A DNA stretch of 64,000 bases. It comes from Streptomyces sp. AC550_RSS872 (GTDB lineage: Bacteria > Actinomycetota > Actinomycetes > Streptomycetales > Streptomycetaceae). Position numbers and translations under genes: made by a program. The stretch lies in NCBI RefSeq assembly GCF_019049285.1, contig NZ_JAGMUL010000042.1, positions 124,001 through 188,000 of the forward strand. The letters run 5' to 3'. The notes under the pieces are model-generated. The model was not told the DNA's origin. It searched no databases and saw nothing but the letters and a program-made list of their open reading frames with translations. Positions 43,916 to 52,281 of the stretch are shown here, one piece after another. Position 1 is the stretch's first letter. Each line of letters starts with the position of its first letter.

Positions 43916-46345
43916 TCAGTTGACAGCGTCCACCTCACCGTCGGCCAGCTCGACGTCGTACACGAGCGGCCCGACCGCCACGACCACCTGCACCGCCCTG
44001 GACCCGTACGACTCGGCGGTGGCCGCCAGCAGATACGTCCCCGGCGCAGGCACCGAGACGATGTACGAGCCGTCGGCCAGGGACGACACCCGGTCCAGCC
44101 GGCGACCGCCCTTCGTCAGCAATGTCACCGCCGCGCCGTCGACCGGAACGCCGTCGGCGCTGCGGATGAACCCGTGGACGACCGACGCGCGGCCCGTCAC
44201 GACCGGCTCCTCCTCGGCCCCCGTCACCTCCTCCTTGGGCTCGACCGCGAGATGCGGCAGCCGCTTCTCCAGCCAGTCCGGCAGCCACCAGTTCGACCTG
44301 CCGAGCAGGTGCATCGCGGCCGGCACCAGCGCCGTACGCAGGATGAACGCGTCCAGGGCGACGGCCGCCGCGAGGCCGATGCCCGCCATCGCGCCCTCCA
44401 TGTCGCCGCTCAGCACGAACGCGCTGAACACACAGATCATGATCAGGGCCGCGGAGTTGATGACGCGGCTGGTCTCCGCGAGGCCGACGCGCACCGCGCG
44501 CGCGTTGTCCTTCGTGTGGACCCACTCCTCGTGCATCCGGCTCACCAGGAACACCTGGTAGTCCATGGAGAGGCCGAACAGCAGGGACAACATGATGACC
44601 GGCAGGAACGACGTGATCGGCCCCTCCTTGCCGATCCCGAGCAGTTCGGCCCCCCAGCCCCACTGGAAGACCGCCACCAGGACGCCGAAGGACGCGGCCG
44701 CCGCGACGAGGTTCATCAGGGCCGCCGTCAGCGGCACCACCAGCGAGCGGAAGGCCACCAGCAGAAGCAGGAAACCGAGCGCGATGATCGTCGCCACGAA
44801 GTACGGCAGCCGGTCGCCGGTCACCGAGGCGAAGTCCTTGAAGACCGCCGTCACCCCGCCGACATGGGCCTCGGCACCCGACTGCGGGATCACGTCGTCG
44901 CGCAGCCGGTCGATCAGCCGGTCCGTCTCCTCGGACTGGGGTGAGGTCGTCGGTACGACCTGGATGACCGTCACGCCGTTGGCGGGCGGGACGGCGGCCA
45001 CCTGGGCTACGCCCTCGGTGGCGCGGATGCCGTCCACCAGACCCGCGGGGGCGTCGCCGTCGACGACGACCTGGAGCGGGCCGTTGACGCCGGGCCCGAA
45101 GCCCTCGGCGAGCAGGTCGTAGGCCTGCCGGGTGGTGGCCGACTCCTGGTGGTTGCCCTGGTCGGTGGCGCCGAGACGCAGCGACAGCACGGGGATGGCG
45201 AGGGCCGCCATGACGACGAGGGCGAGCGCCGCGATCGGACGCGGGCGCCGTTGGACGTACGTCGACCAGCGCGCGGCGAGTCCGCTCGCCTCCGCCGGTT
45301 CCGGTCCCGCCGCCGCGAGCCGCCGCCGCTGCCGACGGCTGAGCACCCGCACACCGAGCAGGCCGAGGAGGGCGGGCAGCAGGGTGATCGCGGCGAGCAC
45401 GCTCAGGACGACCGTGAGCGAGGTCGCGACGACGACGCCGTCCAGGAAGCGCATGTTCATCACCAGCATCCCGGCGAGCGCGATACAGACCGTGCCGCCC
45501 GCGAACAGCACAGCGCGGCCCGAGGTGTTGAGGGCGGTCACGGCCGCCTCCTCGGGCTGCATCCCACGCAGGATGCCGCGCCGGTGCCGGGTCACGATGA
45601 ACAGGGCGTAGTCGATGCCGACGCCCAGGCCGATCAACGAGCCGAGCAGCGGGGCCACTTCGGGAACGTCCGTGACATGGCTCATCAGCATCGTGGCGAT
45701 CATGCCGGTGCCGACGCCCGCGACCGCCACGACGATCGGCAGCAGCATCGCGAAGAGCGACCCGAAGGCCAGGAACAGCACGACCGCCGCCGCCAGGATG
45801 CCGACCGCCTCCGCCGTGCCCTGCGGCGGCTCCTGGGTGCGGGCGACGGCCTGACCGCCCAGCTCGACCTGGAGTCCGTCGCGTTCGGCGGCCTGCGCCG
45901 TGCCGACGACGTCCTCGATCAGCTCCATGGGGACGGCGTTCGCCTGCTCGGTGAACGTGATCTGGGAGTACGCGACCCGCCCGTCCTCGCTGATCTGCGC
46001 GGCCCCTTGTGCCGCGTACGGGTCGGTGACCTCGCCGACCCCCTGTATCCGCCCGATCTCCTCCAGCACGGGCTCGATCCGGGACCGTACGGAGTCGTCC
46101 CGTACCGATGCCCCGTCTTTGCCGTTCACCTTCCACACCACCGTGTCGGTGTCGCCCGCGCGCTCCGGGAAGGCCTTCTCCATCAGGTCGTACGCGGTCG
46201 CGGAGTCCGTGTCCGGGAGGGAGAAGACGTTCGCGTAGTTCGTGCCGGCGGCGGTACTCGCCGCGCCCAGGCCGAACAGTGCCCCCAACCACAGCAACAG
46301 GACCACCAGCCGGTGCCGATAGCACCACCGTGCCAATGCCGCCAC
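43916..46345 (-). CDS. MMPL-family transporter with C-terminal carboxypeptidase-regulatory-like domain
   Basis: An 809-residue RND-type exporter; MmpL proteins export lipids or hydrophobic compounds. The start GTG at 46345 is 8 nt after AAGGAG (a TTG at 46351 is too close). Two halves of six hydrophobic segments each; the first after WCYRHRLVVLLLWLGAL and the second after RPIAALALVVMAALAIPVLSLRLG. Conserved segments include GLGVGIDYALFIVTRHR and LFGLSMDYQVFLVSRMHEEW, which carry the proton-relay Asp-Tyr. The last about 85 residues (VVHGFIRSADGVPVDGAAVT ... YLLAATAESYGSRAVQVVV) form a beta-sandwich carboxypeptidase-regulatory-like domain, unusual in MmpL. Confidence 0.9.
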   Translation of the reverse strand: MAALARWCYRHRLVVLLLWLGALFGLGAASTAAGTNYANVFSLPDTDSATAYDLMEKAFPERAGDTDTVVWKVNGKDGASVRDDSVRSRIEPVLEEIGRIQGVGEVTDPYAAQGAAQISEDGRVAYSQITFTEQANAVPMELIEDVVGTAQAAERDGLQVELGGQAVARTQEPPQGTAEAVGILAAAVVLFLAFGSLFAMLLPIVVAVAGVGTGMIATMLMSHVTDVPEVAPLLGSLIGLGVGIDYALFIVTRHRRGILRGMQPEEAAVTALNTSGRAVLFAGGTVCIALAGMLVMNMRFLDGVVVATSLTVVLSVLAAITLLPALLGLLGVRVLSRRQRRRLAAAGPEPAEASGLAARWSTYVQRRPRPIAALALVVMAALAIPVLSLRLGATDQGNHQESATTRQAYDLLAEGFGPGVNGPLQVVVDGDAPAGLVDGIRATEGVAQVAAVPPANGVTVIQVVPTTSPQSEETDRLIDRLRDDVIPQSGAEAHVGGVTAVFKDFASVTGDRLPYFVATIIALGFLLLLVAFRSLVVPLTAALMNLVAAAASFGVLVAVFQWGWGAELLGIGKEGPITSFLPVIMLSLLFGLSMDYQVFLVSRMHEEWVHTKDNARAVRVGLAETSRVINSAALIMICVFSAFVLSGDMEGAMAGIGLAAAVALDAFILRTALVPAAMHLLGRSNWWLPDWLEKRLPHLAVEPKEEVTGAEEEPVVTGRASVVHGFIRSADGVPVDGAAVTLLTKGGRRLDRVSSLADGSYIVSVPAPGTYLLAATAESYGSRAVQVVVAVGPLVYDVELADGEVDAVN

Positions 46346-46500
46346 GCTCAACGCTCCTTATTCGGTTCGGTCGGTCCCCCAGGTCCTGGGCAACAGGATT
46401 GGCGGCGGCACGCGTGCGTGGCAGGCGACGGCCATGACTCTCAAGGAACTCCAAAGGGCGAACCCGCCCGACTGTCAGTGGCCCCGCCGATACTGGGGGC

Positions 46501-47190
46501 ATGACGACGGGTTCTGGCACCGTGCTGGTCGTGGAGGACGAGGAGAGCATCGCCGACGTCCTCGCCATCGCCCTGCGCTACCACCGGTTCGAGGTCATGA
46601 TCGCGGGCACGGTCCGCGAGGCGCTCGCCCTCGCCGAGCGCACCCGGCCGGACGTGGCGCTGCTCGACGTCATGCTCCCGGACGGGGACGGCCGGGCGCT
46701 GGGGCGTGAACTGCGCGAGCGGCGGCCCGGCCTGGCGCTCGTCTTCCTCACCGCACGCGACTCGCCCGCCGAGATCGTCGGCGCCCTCGGCTTCGGCGAC
46801 GACTACATCACCAAGCCGTTCAACATCGACGAGGTCGTCGCCCGCATCACCGCGGTACTGCGCCGCACCCTCCCCGCCGACGTCCTGCCGCAGCGGCCGC
46901 CCCTGCGGTACGGCGACCTGGAGCTGGACGAGTCGACGTACTCGGTGCGCCGCGCCGGCCGCACCGTCGAACTCACCCCCACCGAGTACGCGCTGCTGCG
47001 CTTCCTGGTGCGCAACGGCGGCCGGATCGTGCCCAAGGAGCAACTCCTGCGCCACGTCTGGCAGTACGAGCACACGCCGCCCGAGTCGACCGTCGTGGAG
47101 ACCTACATCAGCTATCTGCGGCGCAAGCTGGACGCCCTGGGACCGCCGGTGATCACCACGCGGCGGGGCGTCGGATACGGGCTGGCATGA
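46501..47190 (+). CDS. OmpR/PhoB-family response regulator
   Basis: A 229-residue two-component regulator. Receiver domain: VLVVEDEESIADVLAIALR with acidic pocket, phospho-acceptor Asp in LLDVMLPDGDG (about residue 56), Thr in FLTARD and Lys in YITKPFN. The winged-helix Trans_reg_C domain (about 128-229) has VELTPTEYALLRFLVRNGGRIV and VETYISYLRRKLDALG. Its stop overlaps the histidine-kinase start (ATGA at 47187). Confidence 0.93.
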   Translation: MTTGSGTVLVVEDEESIADVLAIALRYHRFEVMIAGTVREALALAERTRPDVALLDVMLPDGDGRALGRELRERRPGLALVFLTARDSPAEIVGALGFGDDYITKPFNIDEVVARITAVLRRTLPADVLPQRPPLRYGDLELDESTYSVRRAGRTVELTPTEYALLRFLVRNGGRIVPKEQLLRHVWQYEHTPPESTVVETYISYLRRKLDALGPPVITTRRGVGYGLA

Positions 47191-48725
47191 GGATCCCTCG
47201 GGTCTTCGGCCACTTCCGTCGCCGGCGCGGCATCCACTCGCTGCGCGGCAAGCTGACACTGACGAACGTGGCGCTGCTGGCCGTCGGCATCGTCGTCGCC
47301 ACCGCGGTCAGTCTGATGACGGCGCGGTTCTTTCTGCTCGACAAGGTCGACAGCGAGCTGAAGAGCGCGCGCACCACGCTGGGGAAGGCCGGGTTCGCCC
47401 TGCGGCAGATCGAGTCACTGAGCGAACTGGGCATCGCCCTGGACAGGTTCAACGACGGCGGAAGCACGGACACCGACCCGCTGCCGAGCCCGACCATGGT
47501 GTACGTCGCGGTCGACTCCGCCGGGAGGCCGGTGGCCCTGGGCCCGCTGAAGCCGACGCCCCGCCAGCACGCGCTCGCCGCTGCCGCGCGGGACCCGGTC
47601 GCCCTCGCCGCAGACGAGGAGCCGCGGGACGTACGGGTCGAGGGGGACCGCCACCGGATGGTCGGCGCACGGCTGCCGGACGGCACGATCGTGCTGATCG
47701 CCATGCCGACCGAGGGTCTGCACGAGGGGATGGGCAAGGCGCTGCGGATGGACCTGGCCGTCGGGACGCTGCTGCTGGCGCTGCTCGGCTGGCTGACGAT
47801 GTTCAGCGTGCGCCGGAGGATGCGGCCGCTGGAGGACATGGTGGAGACCTCGTCGGCCATCGCCGAGGGCGATCTTGCCCGGCGCGTCCCCTCCAGCCGC
47901 GACCCGACCCTGGAGGTCGAACAGCTGCGGGTGGCCCTCAACTCCATGCTCCACCAGGTGGAGTCGGCGTACCGCACGCGCGAGCGCAGCACGGCCCAGC
48001 TGCGCCGCTTCGTCGGCGACGCCTCGCACGAGCTGCGCACACCGCTGTCCGCGATACGCGGGTATCTCCAGCTGTACGACAAGGGGATGCTGACGGAACC
48101 GGCCGAGCGCAAGCGTGCCTGGGACCGGATGAACGGCGAGGTCGACCGCATGGGCCGCCTCGTCGACGAACTGCTCACCCTCGCCCGGCTCGACCAGCGG
48201 CCCGAGCTGCGGTTCCGCAACGTCGACCTGAGCCGTCTGGTGCGCGAGGCGGCCGAGGATCTGCGGGTCCAGCAGCCGGAGCGGCCGATCACGGTCGGCG
48301 CCGACGGCGCGCTGCTCGTGCACGCCGACGAGTCGGGGCTGCGCCAGGTGCTGGGCAATCTGCTGAGCAACGTCCGCACGCACACGCCCGCCGACGTGCC
48401 GGTGCGGCTGGGGGTGGAGCGGGCGAACGGCTTCGTCCGGCTGTGTGTCGCGGACGAGGGGCCGGGGCTGTGCGAGGAGGACGCGGCAAGAGTCTTCGAC
48501 CGCTTCTTCCGCGCAGGCGGGGGCGCGGGCAGCGGTCTGGGGATGGCGATCGTGCAGGGCGTGGTGGAGGCACACGGCGGTGAGGTGACGGTGGACTCGG
48601 CACCGGGTGACGGCCTGCGGGTGACGGTGACGCTGCCCGCCCAAGGGGCGCGGGGAACTGCGCGCGTACCCACACCCCACCCGCAGCCGCGATCCAACCG
48701 GAACCCACCGCCCCGGAGCGAATAG
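47187..48725 (+). CDS. Sensor histidine kinase
   Basis: A 512-residue membrane sensor. First membrane segment about residues 25-48 (LTLTNVALLAVGIVVATAVS), a 140-residue extracytoplasmic sensor region, second segment LLLALLGWLTMFSVRR, HAMP domain (RRMRPLEDMVETSSAIAEGDLARRVP), dimerisation/phospho-acceptor ASHELRTPLSAIRGYLQLYD with the His, then ATPase boxes LGNLLSNVRTHTP and DEGPGL, GLGMAIVQGVVEAHGG. The C-terminal tail (ARVPTPHPQPRSNRN) derives from a dispersed repeat. It is co-translated with its response regulator. Confidence 0.93.
   Translation: MRIPRVFGHFRRRRGIHSLRGKLTLTNVALLAVGIVVATAVSLMTARFFLLDKVDSELKSARTTLGKAGFALRQIESLSELGIALDRFNDGGSTDTDPLPSPTMVYVAVDSAGRPVALGPLKPTPRQHALAAAARDPVALAADEEPRDVRVEGDRHRMVGARLPDGTIVLIAMPTEGLHEGMGKALRMDLAVGTLLLALLGWLTMFSVRRRMRPLEDMVETSSAIAEGDLARRVPSSRDPTLEVEQLRVALNSMLHQVESAYRTRERSTAQLRRFVGDASHELRTPLSAIRGYLQLYDKGMLTEPAERKRAWDRMNGEVDRMGRLVDELLTLARLDQRPELRFRNVDLSRLVREAAEDLRVQQPERPITVGADGALLVHADESGLRQVLGNLLSNVRTHTPADVPVRLGVERANGFVRLCVADEGPGLCEEDAARVFDRFFRAGGGAGSGLGMAIVQGVVEAHGGEVTVDSAPGDGLRVTVTLPAQGARGTARVPTPHPQPRSNRNPPPRSE
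48644..48666 (+). repeat. Dispersed GGGGCGCGGGGAACTGCGCG repeat, copy 2
   Basis: AGGGGCGCGGGGAACTGCGC then GCG, spanning the 3' end of the histidine-kinase gene. It forms the coding sequence for a non-conserved tail. Same orientation as the copies at 32668 and 58813. Confidence 0.75.
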
Positions 48726-50282
48726 TCAGATCCAGGTAAGCCGCCAAAGCCGAAAGACGCCCGTACCGTCGGACAGATACTGCCCCCCACCCACCTCCTC
48801 GCTGGCGACCACGTACTCCTTGGCCTGCCACAGCGGGATCAGCGGAACGTCGCGGGCGACGGCCTCCTGGAGCAGACGGAAGTCCTTCGTGGCCTCGCTG
48901 CGGTCGGCGTACTGCTGACTGGCCGTGATCAGCCGGTCCACGGTCTTGTCGCTGTACCCGGTGTTCATGGTGCCGTCCGTGCCGACGAGCGGGCCGCCGT
49001 AGGTGTCCGGGTCGGGGAAGTCGGCGACCCAGCCGACGGCGTACGCGTCGAGCTCGCCGCTCGCCCAGCGCTTCTGGAAGTCGGTCCACTCGTATCCCTT
49101 GACGGTCACCTTGAACAGGCCGGTCGCCTCCAGTTGCCGCTTGATCTCCGCGGCCTCCTCGGCCCCGGCGCCGCGGCCGGCGCCATAGCCGTAGGTGAAG
49201 CTGACGGGCAGGCTCACGCCGGCCTCGCTCAGCAGGACGCGCGCCTTGGCGGCGCTCAGCCTGGGGTAGGTGTCGAAGAACGACGTGGTGTGGCCGGTGA
49301 TGCCCGTCGGGATCAGCGAGAACAGCGGATCGACGGTCCCCTTGTACACCGTGGCCGCCAGCCGCTCACGGTCGATCAGCCAGGCCATGGCCTGCCGGAC
49401 CCGCACGTCGTGCAGCGGTGAGCCCTTGCGGGTGTTGAAGTAGAGGCTGCGGATCTCGGAGCTGTCGGCCTCGGAGACGCGCTGGCCCGGGTCGGCGGCG
49501 TTCAGTCCGGCGAGGACCTGGGGCGGCAGCGTGCGGGTGGCGACGTCGATCCGCTTCGCCTTCCAGGCGCTGTCGAGGGCGTCCGCGTCGGCGTAGTAGC
49601 GCAGTTCGACGGGGCGGCCGGTTTGCTTGAGGGCGCCCTTGTAGTGCGTGTTGGGGGTGAGGACGGCCTCCTTCTCCTTGGTGTACGCGGTCAGGGTGTA
49701 CGGGCCGGTGCCGTCGACAGCGTTGTCGGTGCGCAGCGCGTCGGCCGGATACTTCTCCCGGTCCACGATGGCGCCCGCCCCGGTGGCCACCTTGAGCGGG
49801 AACGTGGCGTCGGGCGACGACAGCCGGAAGGTGACCGTACGGCCGCTCGCGCTCACCGAGGCGAGGGTGCTCAGCAGGGAGGACGGGCCGACATCCGACT
49901 TGATCCGCTTGACGCGGTCGAAGGAGTACTTGACGTCCTGCGCGGTCATGGCACGCCCGCTCGGGAAGGTGAGGCCCTCGCGCAGTTCACAGCGGTACGT
50001 CTTCAGATCGGTGCCGGCGAAGCCGCAGCTCTGGGCCGCGTCCGGCTCGGGTGCGACGCCACCCGGCTCGAAGGTCAGCAGTGACTGGTAGACGTTGTTG
50101 AACAGCGCCCAGGAGCCTGCGTCGTAGGCGCCGGCCGGATCGAGCGACGTGACGGCGTCCGTCGTGCCGACCGTGATGGTCCTGTTCTCGTCCCGCTGCG
50201 ACGGCACCAACTGCCAGCCGCCTACCCCCACGGCCGCCAGCACGAGCAGCGTCGCGAGAATCCGCATGCGAACCGAACGCAT
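48726..50282 (-). CDS. Family 5 extracellular solute-binding protein (oligopeptide/nickel type), orphan
   Basis: A 518-residue periplasm-type binding protein starting MRSVRMRILATLLVLAAVGVGG after GGAGAGGG. It has a Sec-like hydrophobic N-terminus but no lipobox Cys, unlike most binding proteins of Gram-positives, so it is membrane-anchored or secreted. Family features include TVGTTDAVTSLDPAGAYDAGS, DVKYSFDRVKRI and SEIRSLYFNTRKGSPLHDVR. No permease or ATPase genes are adjacent. Confidence 0.85.
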   Translation of the reverse strand: MRSVRMRILATLLVLAAVGVGGWQLVPSQRDENRTITVGTTDAVTSLDPAGAYDAGSWALFNNVYQSLLTFEPGGVAPEPDAAQSCGFAGTDLKTYRCELREGLTFPSGRAMTAQDVKYSFDRVKRIKSDVGPSSLLSTLASVSASGRTVTFRLSSPDATFPLKVATGAGAIVDREKYPADALRTDNAVDGTGPYTLTAYTKEKEAVLTPNTHYKGALKQTGRPVELRYYADADALDSAWKAKRIDVATRTLPPQVLAGLNAADPGQRVSEADSSEIRSLYFNTRKGSPLHDVRVRQAMAWLIDRERLAATVYKGTVDPLFSLIPTGITGHTTSFFDTYPRLSAAKARVLLSEAGVSLPVSFTYGYGAGRGAGAEEAAEIKRQLEATGLFKVTVKGYEWTDFQKRWASGELDAYAVGWVADFPDPDTYGGPLVGTDGTMNTGYSDKTVDRLITASQQYADRSEATKDFRLLQEAVARDVPLIPLWQAKEYVVASEEVGGGQYLSDGTGVFRLWRLTWI

Positions 50283-50516
50283 GGGTGTGCCCTCTCCCCG
50301 GCCCTTCACGGGCCCCCACATGAGCAGTGAATAGGTGAATTTCCGCCACTCCCCTAAGTGGCGGGCACACCTAATCACACGTCTTTCACCAGGGGGAAGG
50401 GCTTTCTGGCGACATGGGAAAGAACTTACCTACGGGCGTTTCCAGCAGGTTTCACAGGCTGTTCCCAGCCATGGGACGGTCCAGGCCTCTCAGACCGGCC
50501 TGACCGGCCTGACCGG
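50283..50516. other. Intergenic region upstream of the solute-binding protein
   Basis: 234 bp between two minus-strand genes. It includes an A/T-richer stretch around 50340-50430 likely to hold the binding-protein promoter, and three near-tandem GACCGGCCT units at 50494-50520 (with a GACCGG/CCGGTC hairpin) just past the phosphoesterase stop. No gene seen. Confidence 0.4.
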
Positions 50517-51920
50517 TCAAGCCTGACGGGACGCCAGCTCGATCACCGTGATGTCCGACGGGGCACCCACGCGCGTGGGTGGGCCCCAGGCGCCGGCGCC
50601 CCGGCTGACGTACAGCTGGGTGTCGCCGTAGCGGTCCAGTCCGGCCAGGGTGGGGTTGGCCATGCCCGCGACGAGGTTGCCCGGCCAGAGCTGGCCGCCG
50701 TGGGTGTGGCCGGAGAGCTGGAGGTCGACGCCGTGGTCGACGGCGTCGTGGATCTGCACCGGCTGGTGGGCGAGGAGCACACACGCGCGCGCCTTGTCCC
50801 GGTCACCGAGGGCCTTGGCGAAGTCGGGGCCCTGGCCCTCGCTCTCGCCCGCGATGTCGTTGACGCCGGCCAGGTCGAAGTGGGGCAGGTCGGTCCGGGC
50901 GTTCTCCAGCGGGCGCAGGCCCAGGCGGCGTACCTCGTCGACCCACTGCTCGGCGCCGGAGAAGTACTCGTGGTTGCCGGTGACGAAGAACGCGCCGTGT
51001 CTCGCCCGGAGCTGGGCGAGCGGGGCCGCCGCCGGGCCGAGGTCCTTCACGCTGCCGTCCACCAGGTCGCCGACGACCGCGATGAGGTCGGGCTGGGTGC
51101 CGTTGATGGTGTCGACGACCTTCTGCGCGAACCCGCGGCCCAGGACCGGGCCCAGGTGGATGTCGCTGACGACCGCGATCCGGTAACCGTGCGCCGCGCG
51201 CGGGAGCTTGGCCAGCGGGACGGTGACCCGCTTGACCTTGGGGCCTCTGACGACGCCGTAGGTGCCGTAGCCGACGGTGCCCACGGCGGCCGCGGCGGCG
51301 GCACCGGCGACGACCCGGGAGACGAAGAGGCGGCGGGTGGGGGTGGCGAGGGGACGGGACGCGTCGGAGGGGGCGGGCTCCGGGGTGGTGCCGGTCGAGG
51401 TCGCCGGGGACGAGTCGGTCCCGGGTGCCGGGAGCGGGTCGGCGGTGAGGGCCGAGACCGAGCCGGCGGACGCCGACACCGAGCCGGTCGTGGACGCCGA
51501 GATCGAGCCGGTCTTGGGTGCCGAGGCCAAAACGGTCGCGGTCGCCGCCGTCACTTCCGCCGGCTCCGGCCGCTCCTGTGCCTCTCCCCGGGCACGCGCC
51601 CGCCGCTCGACCCATCGTCTGAGCAGCGGCCGTACGACCTCACCCGCCAGCACGCCCACCATCAGGTACATCGACAGGGCCAGCCACAGGAAGCCCGGCC
51701 AGGCCAGGACCTGCTGGAGCCAGAAGGGTGCGCCCGAGCGCTCGGCGACGAGGGCACCGACCGTCAGGGCCCAGCCGCCTGCGATCACCACCACGCCCGC
51801 GCGGCGCACGAACCCGGGGCCACGGGTCGTGTCGCGGAACAGGCGGCGCCACATCCACCAGTTGCCCGCCACCAGGACGGACACCACGAGCAGTGCGACA
51901 AGCGCGAAGACGATGACCAC
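50517..51920 (-). CDS. Membrane-bound metallophosphoesterase (YkuE/Calcineurin-like)
   Basis: A 467-residue protein with four N-terminal hydrophobic segments (residues 1-95), a 95-residue Ser/Ala/Pro/Thr-rich linker, a fifth hydrophobic segment near residue 185 (SRVVAGAAAAAAVGTVGYG), and a C-terminal phosphoesterase domain. Metal ligands: DIHLG, GDLVDG, GNHEYF, the His in LLAHQP and GHTHGGQLWP. The fold resembles UDP-diacylglucosamine/YkuE-type phosphoesterases; the substrate is unknown. Its C-terminus is preceded by SPSRG-type loop residues common in the family. Confidence 0.87.
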   Translation of the reverse strand: MVIVFALVALLVVSVLVAGNWWMWRRLFRDTTRGPGFVRRAGVVVIAGGWALTVGALVAERSGAPFWLQQVLAWPGFLWLALSMYLMVGVLAGEVVRPLLRRWVERRARARGEAQERPEPAEVTAATATVLASAPKTGSISASTTGSVSASAGSVSALTADPLPAPGTDSSPATSTGTTPEPAPSDASRPLATPTRRLFVSRVVAGAAAAAAVGTVGYGTYGVVRGPKVKRVTVPLAKLPRAAHGYRIAVVSDIHLGPVLGRGFAQKVVDTINGTQPDLIAVVGDLVDGSVKDLGPAAAPLAQLRARHGAFFVTGNHEYFSGAEQWVDEVRRLGLRPLENARTDLPHFDLAGVNDIAGESEGQGPDFAKALGDRDKARACVLLAHQPVQIHDAVDHGVDLQLSGHTHGGQLWPGNLVAGMANPTLAGLDRYGDTQLYVSRGAGAWGPPTRVGAPSDITVIELASRQA

Positions 51921-51977
51921 GCCGACGTTCCCTTTCCCTTGCGTGCCGAGTGAACGTCCCGGGTCCTGGCCGAGTTC

Positions 51978-52217
51978 CTATGACGTCCGGCGCAGTGCGC
52001 GCACTCCACGCAACCCGATGACCCCGACGACCGTCCCCAATACGAAGGAGACGACGGCGAGCAGCAGGTGCACCCAGAAGTACGCCGTCGGATGGCCGTC
52101 GTCGAACGCGAGCCCGCTGCTGTCCTTGATCAGATTTTTGACGAAAGTGACCCAGATGACCCAGCTCCACACCCCGAAGGCGAGCAGGAACCAGGAGACG
52201 GGGCGGCTGAGCTTCAT
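51978..52217 (-). CDS. Small membrane protein of unknown function
   Basis: A 79-residue protein (ATG 52217) with two hydrophobic segments (SWFLLAFGVWSWVIWVTFV and WVHLLLAVVSFVLGTVVGVIG) joined by a polar loop and ending in an Arg-rich tail. Not recognised. It lies 57 bp upstream of the metallophosphoesterase gene on the same strand and divergent from the carboxypeptidase gene, and is probably co-transcribed with the phosphoesterase. Confidence 0.8.
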   Translation of the reverse strand: MKLSRPVSWFLLAFGVWSWVIWVTFVKNLIKDSSGLAFDDGHPTAYFWVHLLLAVVSFVLGTVVGVIGLRGVRALRRTS

Positions 52218-52281
52218 GCGTTCAGTATCACCGTCCCGGGTCCGGTCCTCCGAGCGGGGTGGGGGCAGAAGCGGGACTTCC

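Noticed and set aside
46449..46500. Extension of the MMPL frame or a third gene before the response regulator
   Set aside because: No start with ribosome site between 46346 and 46500; the region is a divergent promoter.
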